From assembly GCF_009834565.1 (NCBI RefSeq), contig NZ_CP019428.1, positions 5,518,001 to 5,582,000 of the forward strand: DNA of 64,000 nucleotides. Reading direction: 5' to 3'. Positions 1 through 8,881 of this stretch are shown piece after piece (position 1 is the stretch's first letter; the number at the start of each line of letters is the position of its first letter). Under the pieces are notes generated by a model that searched no databases, was not told where the DNA came from, and was given only the letters and a program-made list of their open reading frames with translations. The position numbers were made by a program, and so were the translations under genes. The DNA is from Pseudomonas sp. R76. GTDB lineage: Bacteria > Pseudomonadota > Gammaproteobacteria > Pseudomonadales > Pseudomonadaceae.

Positions 1-7
1 GCCTACC

Positions 8-1723
8 ATGCGTACCAGTCAATATTTGCTCGCCACACAGAAAGAAACGCCTTCCGACGCGGTTGTGATCAGCCACCAGCTGATGCTGCGCGCCGGCATG
101 ATCCGCAAGCTGGCCTCCGGCCTGTACACCTGGCTGCCCATGGGCTTGAAGGTGATGCGCAAGGTCGAAGCCATCGTTCGCGAAGAAATGAACGCCGCCG
201 GCTCTCTGGAAGTGTTGATGCCGAGCACCCAACCGGCTGAGTTGTGGCAGGAATCCGGGCGCTGGGAAGAGTACGGCCCTGAATTGCTGCGCTTCAAGGA
301 CCGTCATGGCCGCGATTTCTGCGCCGGCCCGACCCACGAAGAAGTGATCACCGACCTGATGCGCAACGAGCTGAGCAGCTACAAACAGCTGCCGCTGAAC
401 CTGTATCAGATCCAGACCAAATTCCGTGACGAAATCCGCCCACGCTTCGGTTTGATGCGCGGCCGCGAATTCATCATGAAGGACGCCTATTCGTTCCACG
501 CCGACCAAGCCTCCCTGCAGGTCACCTACGACCGCATGCACCAGGCCTACTGCAACGTGTTTACGCGCCTGGGCCTGAAATTCCGCCCGGTTGAAGCGGA
601 CAACGGTTCCATCGGCGGCGCCGGTTCCCACGAATTCCACGTGCTGGCCGAGTCCGGCGAAGACGATATCGTCTTCAGCAACGGTTCCGACTACGCGGCG
701 AACATCGAGAAAGCCGAAGCTGTGCCACGCGAGACCTCCCGCCCGGCACCGACTGAAGAGCTGCGCCTGGTGGACACACCAGAGACCAAGACCATCGCGG
801 CCCTGGTGGAAAAATTCAATCTGCCGATTGAAAAGACCATCAAGACCCTGATCGTGCGCGCCGAGGAAGAAGGCAAGCTGATCGCCCTGGTCATCCGTGG
901 CGACCATGAGCTCAACGAAATCAAGGCCGCCCAGCAACCTGGCGTGGCCAGCCCGCTGGTCATGGCCACCGATGCCGAACTGCGCGACGCGATTGGCGCC
1001 GGTGCCGGTTCGCTCGGCCCGCTGAACCTGCCGCTGCCAATTATCATCGACCGTTCGGTCGAGCTGATGAGCGACTTCGCTATCGGCGCGAACATCGACG
1101 ACAAGCACTACTTCGGCGTGAACTGGGAACGTGACCTGCCGGTGCCAACCGTGGCCGACCTGCGTAACGTGGTTGCAGGCGACCAAAGCCCGGACGGCAA
1201 GGGCACCCTGGAAATCAAGCGCGGCATCGAGGTCGGGCACATCTTCCAGCTGGGCAACAAGTACAGCAAGGCGATGAAGTGCGAAGTGCTGGGCGAGAAC
1301 GGCAAGCCGATCACCCTGGACATGGGCTGCTACGGCATTGGCGTATCCCGCGTGGTTGCCGCTGCCATCGAGCAGAACAACGACGAGAAAGGCATCATCT
1401 GGAGTGACGCCCTGGCGCCGTTCCAGGTGGCGTTGGTGCCGCTGCGTTATGAAACCGAGCAAGTTCGCGAAGCCACCGACAAACTGTATGCCGAACTGAC
1501 GGCCGCCGGTTTTGAAGTGCTGCTGGATGACCGGGACAAGAAAACCAGCCCGGGCATCAAGTTCGCCGACATGGAACTGATTGGCATCCCGCACCGGATC
1601 GTGGTCAGTGACCGCGGCCTGGCCGATGGCAATCTGGAATACAAAAGCCGGACCGAAGCCGAAGCCCAACCGTTGCCGGTGGCTGACGTGCTGTCTTTCC
1701 TTCAGGCGCGTATTCGTCGCTGA
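8..1723 (+). CDS. proS: Prolyl-tRNA synthetase, bacterial type with editing insertion
   Basis: Class II aminoacyl-tRNA synthetase that charges tRNA-Pro with proline in the cytoplasm. The 571-residue length fits the bacterial form. Motif 2 (FRDEIRPR, residues 139-146) and motif 3 (GCYGIGVSR, about 440-448) are intact. The stretch at about 225-400 between them is the INS editing domain that clears mischarged alanyl-tRNA-Pro, and the anticodon-binding domain occupies about 470-571. The ATG at base 8 gives the usual MRTSQYLL start, so the gene is complete although its promoter lies outside the window. A lipoprotein gene follows 20 bases later on the same strand and may be cotranscribed. Confidence 0.98.
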   Translation: MRTSQYLLATQKETPSDAVVISHQLMLRAGMIRKLASGLYTWLPMGLKVMRKVEAIVREEMNAAGSLEVLMPSTQPAELWQESGRWEEYGPELLRFKDRHGRDFCAGPTHEEVITDLMRNELSSYKQLPLNLYQIQTKFRDEIRPRFGLMRGREFIMKDAYSFHADQASLQVTYDRMHQAYCNVFTRLGLKFRPVEADNGSIGGAGSHEFHVLAESGEDDIVFSNGSDYAANIEKAEAVPRETSRPAPTEELRLVDTPETKTIAALVEKFNLPIEKTIKTLIVRAEEEGKLIALVIRGDHELNEIKAAQQPGVASPLVMATDAELRDAIGAGAGSLGPLNLPLPIIIDRSVELMSDFAIGANIDDKHYFGVNWERDLPVPTVADLRNVVAGDQSPDGKGTLEIKRGIEVGHIFQLGNKYSKAMKCEVLGENGKPITLDMGCYGIGVSRVVAAAIEQNNDEKGIIWSDALAPFQVALVPLRYETEQVREATDKLYAELTAAGFEVLLDDRDKKTSPGIKFADMELIGIPHRIVVSDRGLADGNLEYKSRTEAEAQPLPVADVLSFLQARIRR

Positions 1724-1743
1724 AAACCAGATCAAGAGAAGTC

Positions 1744-2697
1744 ATGTTCAAGCGAAACACCAGAGCCCTGGGGGGCGCCGCCTTGTGCGGCGCCCTGCTG
1801 GTCAGCGGCTGCGCCAACCAGATGTCGCAACGCAGTGAGCACGAGGAGCGGGTCGAGCGCAAATTGCTCGACCACAGCCTGCAGATCGATGTAGGTGAAC
1901 CCAAAGTGCTCGAACTGCCGCAACGCCGGGTTCGCATTCACGAGCAGAAGACCTTTGAGGTCACCGAATACGAAGTCACCCGCCGTTACGATCGCTACAC
2001 ACCCTACCAACCCTGGCGCAAAATCTACGAAATGCCCCTGGGCGCGGTCGCTTTAGTGGCGGGCGCGGGTGCCAACGTGGCGAATATCTTCGCCCTCGGC
2101 AACCTGCCCACCAGCATGACCCGCGACTGGCTGAGCTACGGCGTGGACGGCATCAACCCGTTCATGAACGTGCAATCCCACGGCCGTGCGCAACAGAACC
2201 TGGCGGGTATCGATGAAGTCCAGCGCGACAAACGCACGGAGTATTCGAGCCTGCCGTGGAGCGAACGCCCGGTACAGGTCACCGCCGGCAAGCAAACCCA
2301 TGAGCTGACCACCGACCGTAATGGCGTCCTGCGCCTGAACCTGTTGGACAGCCCATTCGCCGAACAGGACCTGAACCGCATCAGCACCTTGAAGATCAGC
2401 GTGGAAGATGGCCAGGACGACGTCCATTCGGACTCGACCCTGGCGATCAGCAACACCCTGCGCGGCAAGTTGCTGGAAGCCCATGGCCTGATTTACGACG
2501 ACCTGGAAGACGATGAAGTCAACCAGTGGGTGCACCGGGTCAAGCGCCTGTCGGAGCTGGGCCTGGAGGAGGAAGCCAGTGAACTGGAGCAGAGCCTGAT
2601 CGAACTGACCCGCAATGATCCGGAGTTACAGCAGGAATTCCTGCAGGCACTGACCAAGGATGCGGGGCGGCTCGTCGCAGACCCGGGCGCTCACTGA
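1744..2697 (+). CDS. Predicted outer-membrane or periplasmic lipoprotein of unknown function
   Basis: Protein of 317 residues with a lipoprotein signal peptide: basic N-terminus MFKRNTR, a hydrophobic run, then the lipobox LVSGC with Cys at residue 23. The mature part is soluble and charged. It has a short hydrophobic glycine/alanine-rich segment near residues 100-120 that could touch the membrane, and an acidic helical C-terminus. No enzymatic motif was recognised. It begins 20 bases after proS on the same strand and is followed by a REPIN, so it probably ends the proS transcription unit. The lipobox and the frame are directly visible; the function is unknown. Confidence 0.85.
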   Translation: MFKRNTRALGGAALCGALLVSGCANQMSQRSEHEERVERKLLDHSLQIDVGEPKVLELPQRRVRIHEQKTFEVTEYEVTRRYDRYTPYQPWRKIYEMPLGAVALVAGAGANVANIFALGNLPTSMTRDWLSYGVDGINPFMNVQSHGRAQQNLAGIDEVQRDKRTEYSSLPWSERPVQVTAGKQTHELTTDRNGVLRLNLLDSPFAEQDLNRISTLKISVEDGQDDVHSDSTLAISNTLRGKLLEAHGLIYDDLEDDEVNQWVHRVKRLSELGLEEEASELEQSLIELTRNDPELQQEFLQALTKDAGRLVADPGAH

Positions 2698-2723
2698 GAT
2701 TCCAGGCTGGATGAAAATCCAAA

Positions 2724-2812
2724 TGTGGGAGCTGGCTTGCCTGCGATAGCGGTGTATCAGTTAAAGCATCAATAACTGACCCTCTGCTATCGCAGGCAAG
2801 CCAGCTCCCACA
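2724..2812. repeat. REPIN: two inverted REP sequences
   Basis: A REP (tgtgggagctggcttgcctg at its left end) and its inverted copy at the right end are separated by a short spacer, so the whole can fold into a long hairpin. It lies between the convergent ends of the lipoprotein gene and dinB, a typical intergenic REPIN position, and may also act as a transcription barrier. Confidence 0.95.
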
Positions 2813-2826
2813 GTTTTTTCCGGTTT

Positions 2827-3885
2827 CTACCAGGGAAACTGAAGCTGCTCATTACCACTGCTCAAATCCAGCAACCGCACCCCAATCCCCAGCAACCGCA
2901 CCGGCTTGCCGCCCCGATTGAACGCCTGGGTCAACAGCTGTTGATAACTTTCCAGGTCCCGCCCTGCCCCGGCCTGCTCCAAGGTGGTCTGGGTAAAGTC
3001 ATGAAACTTCACTTTGACGAACGGCTTGCCCGCGCGATAGCTGCTGTCGATGCGCGCCATGCGCCCGGCCAGGGTTTCCATCAGCTCGGGGAGCTTTGCC
3101 AGGCAACTTGAGAGATCAGGCAGGTCCACATCGTAGGTGTTTTCCACACTGATGGATTGCCGACGGCTGTCGTTCTGCACCACACGGTCATCAATCCCAC
3201 GCGCCAGGCTCCACAGGCGCTCGCCAAAACTGCCGAATTCACGCACCAGCGCCAGTTTGTTCCAGTCACGCAACTGCAGGCAGTCTTCAATGCCCAGGCG
3301 CGCCAGCTTGTCGGCGGTGACCTTGCCGACGCCGTGCAGCTTTTTCACCGGCAACTGGGAGACAAAGTCTTCGATCTGATCCGGGGTAATCACAAACAGG
3401 CCGTTGGGTTTTTTCCAGTCGCTGGCGATCTTGGCCAGGAACTTGTTCGGCGCAACGCCTGCGGACACGGTGATGTGCAACTGGTTGGAAACCCGACGGC
3501 GAATGTCCTGGGCAATACGCGTGGCGCTACCGCCGAAATGCGGGCTGTCGGAAACATCCAGGTAGGCTTCATCCAGCGACAGCGGTTCGATCAGGTCGGT
3601 GTAGTCACGAAAGATCGTCTGGATTTCCTTCGACGCTTCCTTATAAGCATCCATGCGCGGCTTGACGATGGTCAGGTCCGGGCACAGCTTCAAGGCGTGG
3701 CGTGACGACATGGCCGAACGCACCCCGTACGCCCGCGCCTCATAGTTGCAGGTGGCGATCACCCCTCGCCTGTCCGCCGAACCGCCAACGGCCAGAGGCT
3801 TTTGTGCCAGGCTCGGGTCGTCGCGCATCTCGATGGCGGCGTAGAAGCAATCACAGTCGACGTGGATGATTTTGCGCTGCGTCAT
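2827..3885 (-). CDS. dinB: DNA polymerase IV (Y-family translesion polymerase)
   Basis: Error-prone polymerase for lesion bypass in the SOS response. The start used is the ATG at 3885, giving MTQRKIIHVDCDCFYAA and 352 residues, almost the family length; an in-frame start 20 codons upstream would add residues not typical of DinB. Catalytic acidic residues sit in HVDCD (D10) and SLDEA (residues 103-107). Finger, palm and thumb are followed by the little-finger domain at about 240-345. The extreme C-terminus does not end in an obvious canonical beta-clamp motif but is close to family length. A perfect LexA-type box lies 48 bases upstream, supporting SOS control. Confidence 0.97.
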   Translation of the reverse strand: MTQRKIIHVDCDCFYAAIEMRDDPSLAQKPLAVGGSADRRGVIATCNYEARAYGVRSAMSSRHALKLCPDLTIVKPRMDAYKEASKEIQTIFRDYTDLIEPLSLDEAYLDVSDSPHFGGSATRIAQDIRRRVSNQLHITVSAGVAPNKFLAKIASDWKKPNGLFVITPDQIEDFVSQLPVKKLHGVGKVTADKLARLGIEDCLQLRDWNKLALVREFGSFGERLWSLARGIDDRVVQNDSRRQSISVENTYDVDLPDLSSCLAKLPELMETLAGRMARIDSSYRAGKPFVKVKFHDFTQTTLEQAGAGRDLESYQQLLTQAFNRGGKPVRLLGIGVRLLDLSSGNEQLQFPW

Positions 3886-3932
3886 ATAAACAGAGGGTGT
3901 AATCCAACGGGTGGCCAGTATCGCACTCACCC

Positions 3933-3948
3933 CTGTATATAGCACCAG
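3933..3948 (-). promoter_or_regulatory. LexA (SOS) box of dinB
   Basis: CTGTATATAGCACCAG matches the CTG-N10-CAG LexA pattern and is close to the E. coli consensus CTGTATATATATACAG. It lies 48 bases upstream of the dinB start and overlaps a TATA-rich stretch that could be the -10 region, as expected for repression by LexA. Confidence 0.85.
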
Positions 3949-4124
3949 TAGTTTGATTCTTCCGCTTGAGTGGTAGGAAATTTCACAGATGAATTTATTT
4001 TCTCAATCGAAATCAGCCTTCCGATAGAGCCGAAACCCACGGCCAGACTGGCCCCGAGCCGTTCCAAACCCCGTCTTGGAGAGCTAAACGATTGAACCAC
4101 AAGCGCTTTTCTTCAATTCACAGG

Positions 4125-4152
4125 TTGACACATCTGCGTTCCTCTGTAGAAT
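4125..4152 (+). promoter_or_regulatory. Promoter of the first initiator tRNA gene
   Basis: A -35 box TTGACA (4125-4130) and a -10 box TAGAAT (4147-4152) are separated by 16 bases. The tRNA begins 13 bases after the -10 box. The same arrangement is repeated ahead of the second tRNA. Confidence 0.85.
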
Positions 4153-4165
4153 GCCGACACACAGG

Positions 4166-4242
<77 letters not shown>

Positions 4243-4248
4243 AACATC

Positions 4249-4281
4249 AAAAAAGGCTACTCGAAAGGGTGGCCTTTTTTG
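4249..4281 (+). terminator. Intrinsic terminator of tRNA-fMet copy 1
   Basis: An A-rich arm and a T-rich arm flank a short stem (aaaaaaggc ... ggcctttttt) seven bases after the CCA end. It is symmetrical enough to work in both directions. Confidence 0.85.
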
Positions 4282-4409
4282 TGCGTGCCTGTTTTTGCTA
4301 TGTATGAAAATTGTAAGACAAAAAAGTCTTTGCCCTTCGCGCACTTACCGTGCGTAGCCGGTTCAAAACAGCTATTTCACACTAATTTGACCCATCAGCC
4401 CATTAACGG

Positions 4410-4437
4410 TTGACACCCCGCCGCTGGGCTGTAGAAT
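4410..4437 (+). promoter_or_regulatory. Promoter of the second initiator tRNA gene
   Basis: TTGACA (4410-4415), a 16-base spacer and TAGAAT (4432-4437), with the same geometry as the first copy. The tRNA starts 13 bases downstream. Confidence 0.85.
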
Positions 4438-4449
4438 GCCGCCCACAGA

Positions 4450-4526
<77 letters not shown>

Positions 4527-4532
4527 AACATC

Positions 4533-4565
4533 AAAAAAGGCTACTCGAAAGAGTGGCCTTTTTTG
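4533..4565 (+). terminator. Intrinsic terminator of tRNA-fMet copy 2
   Basis: Same hairpin and T-run as copy 1, with one base changed in the loop. The roughly 240 bases from here to mprF hold AT-rich sequence but no promoter I can define with confidence. Confidence 0.85.
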
Positions 4566-4805
4566 TATCCGGTGAAAAAGTTCTTCTGAAACAATGGCAT
4601 GGCATCTTTCATGAAACCCTGCGCGGTTTGTTGAGTCCATGTCTTTGCAAGCTATGCTCAATGCTCAAGCGCTATCCTCTACGACCAATGGCCGCAGTCG
4701 CCGCACCCGGCGATACGCGTTAATATTTGTAATTATTTTGTCCATAGGGATTGGTAACTTGGCTGGATACCTCCATCCTGTCGCGCACAATCCACGAGGT
4801 GATTG

Positions 4806-7448
4806 ATGCGCGCCAACTCGTCTGAACCACAAGACACCGTCACAGCGACACAACCGATTCCACCCACCCGTTTGCGCTGGCTGGATCTGTTGAGTAAATA
4901 CCGTCAGCCCATTGGGTTGGCCGTTACTCTGTTGCTGTTCGCAATCGCCCTGATCGCCTGCCGACACCTGTTGCTGGAGCTGGACCTGTACGCCCTCCAC
5001 GACTCGATCCTGGAAGTGCCCAAGCCTGCCCTGCTCGGCGCGTTTGCGGCGGCGGTCGCCGGTTTCATCATTCTGCTCGGTTATGAATTCTCCGGCGCAC
5101 GCTATGCCGGGGTGAAACTGCCGGCCAAGACCCTGGCGATGGGCGGCTTCACAGCCTTCGCCATCGGCAACGCAATTGGTCTGTCGATGCTCTCGGGCGG
5201 GTCGGTGCGTTACCGTCTCTATGCACGCCATGGCATCGGCGCTGCCGAAGTCGCCCACATGACCGTGTTCGCCAGCCTGGCCCTGGGCACCGCCCTGCCG
5301 CCACTGGCCGCGTTGGCCACCCTGAGTAATTTGCCAGCCGCCTCTACTTACCTGCATTTGTCCCAAGGATTGCTCGGCGGCATCGCCGCTGCAGTACTCG
5401 TGCTGTCCGCCGCGCTATGCATCGGCATTTATCGCCGTCGCCTGCCGGAGCAGCCCTACCCCGACAACCTGCTGGTCAAGGCCGGGCGCCGTACCCTGCG
5501 CCTGCCCGGTCGGCGCCTGACGTTCCTGCAACTGATCATCACCGCGCTGGACGTCGCCGCTGCCGCCACCGTCCTTTATATGTTGCTGCCGGAAGCACCG
5601 CCGTTCGGCCCGTTCCTGCTGGTGTACCTGCTGGCCCTGGCCGCCGGTGTGCTCAGCCATGTACCGGGTGGCGTGGGTGTATTCGAGGCGATTCTGCTCG
5701 CCGCCTTCGCCGACAAGCTCGGCGCCGCGCCATTGGCCGCCGCCCTGCTCTTGTACCGCATGATCTACGTGGTGCTGCCGCTGCTGATCGCCTGCGTGTT
5801 CCTGCTGGTCAACGAGGCCCAGCGCCTGTTCCAGACCCAGCAAAGCCTGCGGGTTGCCTCAGGCCTGGCCGCACCGGTGCTGGCCGTGCTGGTTTTTTTG
5901 TCCGGCGTGGTCTTGCTGTTTTCCGGCGCAACGCCGGAAATCGACTCACGCCTGGAAAACATCGGCTTCCTGATTCCCCACCGCCTGATTGACGCCTCGC
6001 ACTTTGGCGCCAGCTTGATCGGCGTGTTGTGCCTGTTGCTCGCCCAGGGTTTGCGTCGGCGGTTGTCGGCCGCCTGGATGCTGACCATGGTGCTGCTGCT
6101 GACCGGTGCCCTGCTCTCGCTGCTCAAAGGCTTCGACTGGGAAGAAGCCAGCCTGATGATCATGACGGCAGTGCTGCTGGCGATCTTCCGGCGTTCGTTC
6201 TACCGCGCCAGCCGCCTGACCGAACTGCCGTTCTCGCCGCTGTACCTGGTGGCCAGCGTCTGCGTGCTGGGCGCCTCCATCTGGCTGCTGCTGTTTGCCT
6301 ATCAAGACGTGCCGTACAGCCATCAACTGTGGTGGCAGTTCACCCTGGACGCCAACGCCCCACGCGGCCTGCGCTCGCTGCTGGGCGCGGCGGTGCTGTT
6401 GGTGATCGTGTCGCTGACCTGGCTGCTGCGCACCGCGCGCCCGGTGATCCACCTGCCGACGCCGGACGAACTGGAGCGCGCCACCAAGATCCTGATGGCC
6501 TCGTCCCAGCCCGACGGCGGCCTGGCGCTGACCGGCGACAAAGCATTGCTGTTCCACCCTAACGACGAAGCCTTCCTGATGTACGCGCGTCGCGGGCGCA
6601 GCCTGGTGGCCTTGTATGACCCGATCGGCCCGACTCAACCACGCGCCGAAATGATCTGGCAGTTCCGTGACCTGTGTGACATCCACCACGCACGCCCGGT
6701 TTTCTACCAGGTCCGCGCCGAGAACCTGCCGTACTACATGGACATCGGCCTCACCGCGATCAAGCTGGGCGAAGAAGCCCGCGTCGACCTGAAACGCTTT
6801 GACCTGGAAGCCAAGGGCAAAGAGATGAAGGATTTGCGCTACACCTGGAACCGTGGCACCCGGGACGGCTTGTCCCTGGAGATCTTCGACCCGGGCCAGG
6901 CGCCGATGGATGAACTCAAGGTCATCTCCGATGCCTGGTTGACCGGCAAGAACGTACGGGAAAAGGGCTTTTCCCTGGGCCGTTTCAGCGACGACTACCT
7001 CAAGCACTTTCGCATTGCGATCATTCGCTTCGAAGGGCGCCCGGTGGCCTTCGCCAACCTGCTCGAGACCTACAACCACGACCTGGCCAGTCTCGACCTG
7101 ATGCGTGCGCACCCGGACGCGCCGAAGCTGACCATGGAATTCATGATGGTTGGCCTGATTCAACATTATAAGAACCACGACTACGCCCGCTTCAGCCTCG
7201 GCATGGTGCCGTTGTCGGGCCTGCAACCACGCCGTGGCGCGCCGTTGACCCAACGCTTGGGCTCGATGGTGTTCCGCCGGGGCGAGCAGCTGTATAACTT
7301 CCAAGGTTTGCGCCGCTTCAAAGATAAGTTCCAGCCTGACTGGGAACCCCGTTATATGGCCGTGCCCGCAGGACTTGATCCGCTGGTGGCACTGGCCGAT
7401 ACCGCCGCCCTGATTGCGGGCGGCTTGACTGGATTGGTGAAACGCTGA
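4806..7448 (+). CDS. mprF: Bifunctional aminoacyl-phosphatidylglycerol synthase/flippase (MprF)
   Basis: Inner-membrane enzyme of 880 residues that transfers an amino acid from aminoacyl-tRNA to phosphatidylglycerol and flips the product, lowering envelope charge and helping resist cationic peptides and acid. The N-terminal two thirds contains many hydrophobic segments (flippase and synthase membrane domain, about 30-540). The C-terminal part (about 560-870) is the soluble DUF2156 GNAT-like synthase. The ATG at 4806 is preceded by GAGGTGA at good spacing; a TTG directly before it is unlikely to be the start. It overlaps acvB by one base. The P. aeruginosa homologue makes alanyl-phosphatidylglycerol; substrate choice here is inferred. 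Confidence 0.95.
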   Translation: MRANSSEPQDTVTATQPIPPTRLRWLDLLSKYRQPIGLAVTLLLFAIALIACRHLLLELDLYALHDSILEVPKPALLGAFAAAVAGFIILLGYEFSGARYAGVKLPAKTLAMGGFTAFAIGNAIGLSMLSGGSVRYRLYARHGIGAAEVAHMTVFASLALGTALPPLAALATLSNLPAASTYLHLSQGLLGGIAAAVLVLSAALCIGIYRRRLPEQPYPDNLLVKAGRRTLRLPGRRLTFLQLIITALDVAAAATVLYMLLPEAPPFGPFLLVYLLALAAGVLSHVPGGVGVFEAILLAAFADKLGAAPLAAALLLYRMIYVVLPLLIACVFLLVNEAQRLFQTQQSLRVASGLAAPVLAVLVFLSGVVLLFSGATPEIDSRLENIGFLIPHRLIDASHFGASLIGVLCLLLAQGLRRRLSAAWMLTMVLLLTGALLSLLKGFDWEEASLMIMTAVLLAIFRRSFYRASRLTELPFSPLYLVASVCVLGASIWLLLFAYQDVPYSHQLWWQFTLDANAPRGLRSLLGAAVLLVIVSLTWLLRTARPVIHLPTPDELERATKILMASSQPDGGLALTGDKALLFHPNDEAFLMYARRGRSLVALYDPIGPTQPRAEMIWQFRDLCDIHHARPVFYQVRAENLPYYMDIGLTAIKLGEEARVDLKRFDLEAKGKEMKDLRYTWNRGTRDGLSLEIFDPGQAPMDELKVISDAWLTGKNVREKGFSLGRFSDDYLKHFRIAIIRFEGRPVAFANLLETYNHDLASLDLMRAHPDAPKLTMEFMMVGLIQHYKNHDYARFSLGMVPLSGLQPRRGAPLTQRLGSMVFRRGEQLYNFQGLRRFKDKFQPDWEPRYMAVPAGLDPLVALADTAALIAGGLTGLVKR

Positions 7449-8734
7449 TGATTCGACGCTCCTGGCGGTATGTATTGGCCTTTGTAGTGCTGCTCGCGCT
7501 GATCGCGGCGGGTGGCTTTTGGTACTGGAACCGCCCTGCCCCGCAACCGACCCTGGAACAACTGCCCCAGGCCGACGGTTCGGTGATGACCCGTGTCACC
7601 CCTGCCGGTTCGGCAAAAGCCCGTGTGGCTGTGGCCGTATTGGCCGATGCAACCTTGACCGACAGCCAGCTGATTGCCCTGAGCCAGGGCGGCTCTGCGC
7701 AAATCGTTCAAGTGATCCTGCCCAAAGACGACTGCAAGTTGCAGGAACAAGCGCTGCAAAGCGCCCTGGGCCAGCTTAAAGGCCCGGCGACGCTGGTCAG
7801 CGGCATCGGCCCTGGCGCAAGCCTGGCATGGCGCTGGTTGGCCGCACAGAGCGACGACAAGGCCAACGCCATCTCGGTCGGCTTCGCCATGACCCAGGAA
7901 GGCTGCAAGGACCCACTGCCGAAAACCGCCGCCCACGGCAATTGGCTGGTGGCATGGAACGACAACCCTGACGACGATGCCGCCAGTTTCGTGCGCGACA
8001 CCCCGCGCGCCACCACCAGCATCAGCGACTACGACATTCATTACCCGCAAGTGCTGAACAACGAACTGCGCAAGCAGCTGGTGGGTTCGGACAACGGCGG
8101 CCTGGCGATTCCTGTGGTTGAAGTACCGGCGGGCCAAGCCAAGGACACCGTCACCCTGTTCCTCTCCGGTGATGGCGGCTGGCGCGACCTGGACCGCGAC
8201 GTGGCCGGTGAAATGGCCAAGATCGGCTACCCGGTGGTGGGCATCGACACCCTGCGCTACTACTGGCAGCACAAGACCCCGGAACAGAGCGCCAAAGACC
8301 TCACCGAGTTGATGCAGCACTACCGGCAGAAATGGGGCACCAAGCGCTTCGTGCTGACCGGCTACTCGTTCGGCGCCGACGTACTGCCCGCGATCTACAA
8401 CCGCATGCCGGAAAACGAACAACAGCGTGTGGACGCGATCATCCTGCTGGCCTTCGCGCGTACCGGCAGCTTTGAGATCGAAGTGGAAGGCTGGCTGGGC
8501 AACGCCGGCAAAGAAGCCGCGACCGGCCCGGAAATGGCCAAGCTGCCGGCTGACAAAGTGGTGTGCATCTATGGCGCCGAAGAAGTCGACGATAGTGGCT
8601 GCACCGACAAGACGGCGGTTGGCGAGGCGGTGAAACTGCCGGGCGGGCATCACTTTGATGAGAACTACCCGGCGCTGGCACAGCGCTTGGTGGACATCAT
8701 CGTGAAGCATCAGGCCAAGGATAAGGCCGAGTAA
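7448..8734 (+). CDS. acvB: AcvB/VirJ-family periplasmic serine hydrolase
   Basis: Protein of 428 residues with an N-terminal membrane anchor or signal segment (residues 8-27), a VirJ-like first half and an alpha/beta-hydrolase second half. The nucleophile elbow GYSFG places Ser at residue 307. Its start codon overlaps the mprF stop (TGATG), so translation is coupled. In P. aeruginosa the gene in this position encodes a periplasmic hydrolase that removes the aminoacyl group from alanyl-phosphatidylglycerol; the same role is inferred here from family and context. A REPIN follows the stop. Confidence 0.9.
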   Translation: MIRRSWRYVLAFVVLLALIAAGGFWYWNRPAPQPTLEQLPQADGSVMTRVTPAGSAKARVAVAVLADATLTDSQLIALSQGGSAQIVQVILPKDDCKLQEQALQSALGQLKGPATLVSGIGPGASLAWRWLAAQSDDKANAISVGFAMTQEGCKDPLPKTAAHGNWLVAWNDNPDDDAASFVRDTPRATTSISDYDIHYPQVLNNELRKQLVGSDNGGLAIPVVEVPAGQAKDTVTLFLSGDGGWRDLDRDVAGEMAKIGYPVVGIDTLRYYWQHKTPEQSAKDLTELMQHYRQKWGTKRFVLTGYSFGADVLPAIYNRMPENEQQRVDAIILLAFARTGSFEIEVEGWLGNAGKEAATGPEMAKLPADKVVCIYGAEEVDDSGCTDKTAVGEAVKLPGGHHFDENYPALAQRLVDIIVKHQAKDKAE

Positions 8735-8769
8735 CTCCGGCCGCCCACAAAACTAAAGGTGGGCACTTC

Positions 8770-8856
8770 TGTGGGAGCTGGCTTGCCTGCGATAGCATCA
8801 CCTCGGTGCAACTGAAAAACCGAGGTGCCTGTATCGCAGGCAAGCCAGCTCCCACA
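8770..8856. repeat. REPIN between acvB and recJ
   Basis: Inverted REP pair with the core gggagctggcttgcctgcga and a palindromic spacer containing acctcggtg and cgaggt. It sits between convergent genes. Confidence 0.95.
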
Positions 8857-8881
8857 TTTGTTTTGTGGTGGGGGCTGAGTT

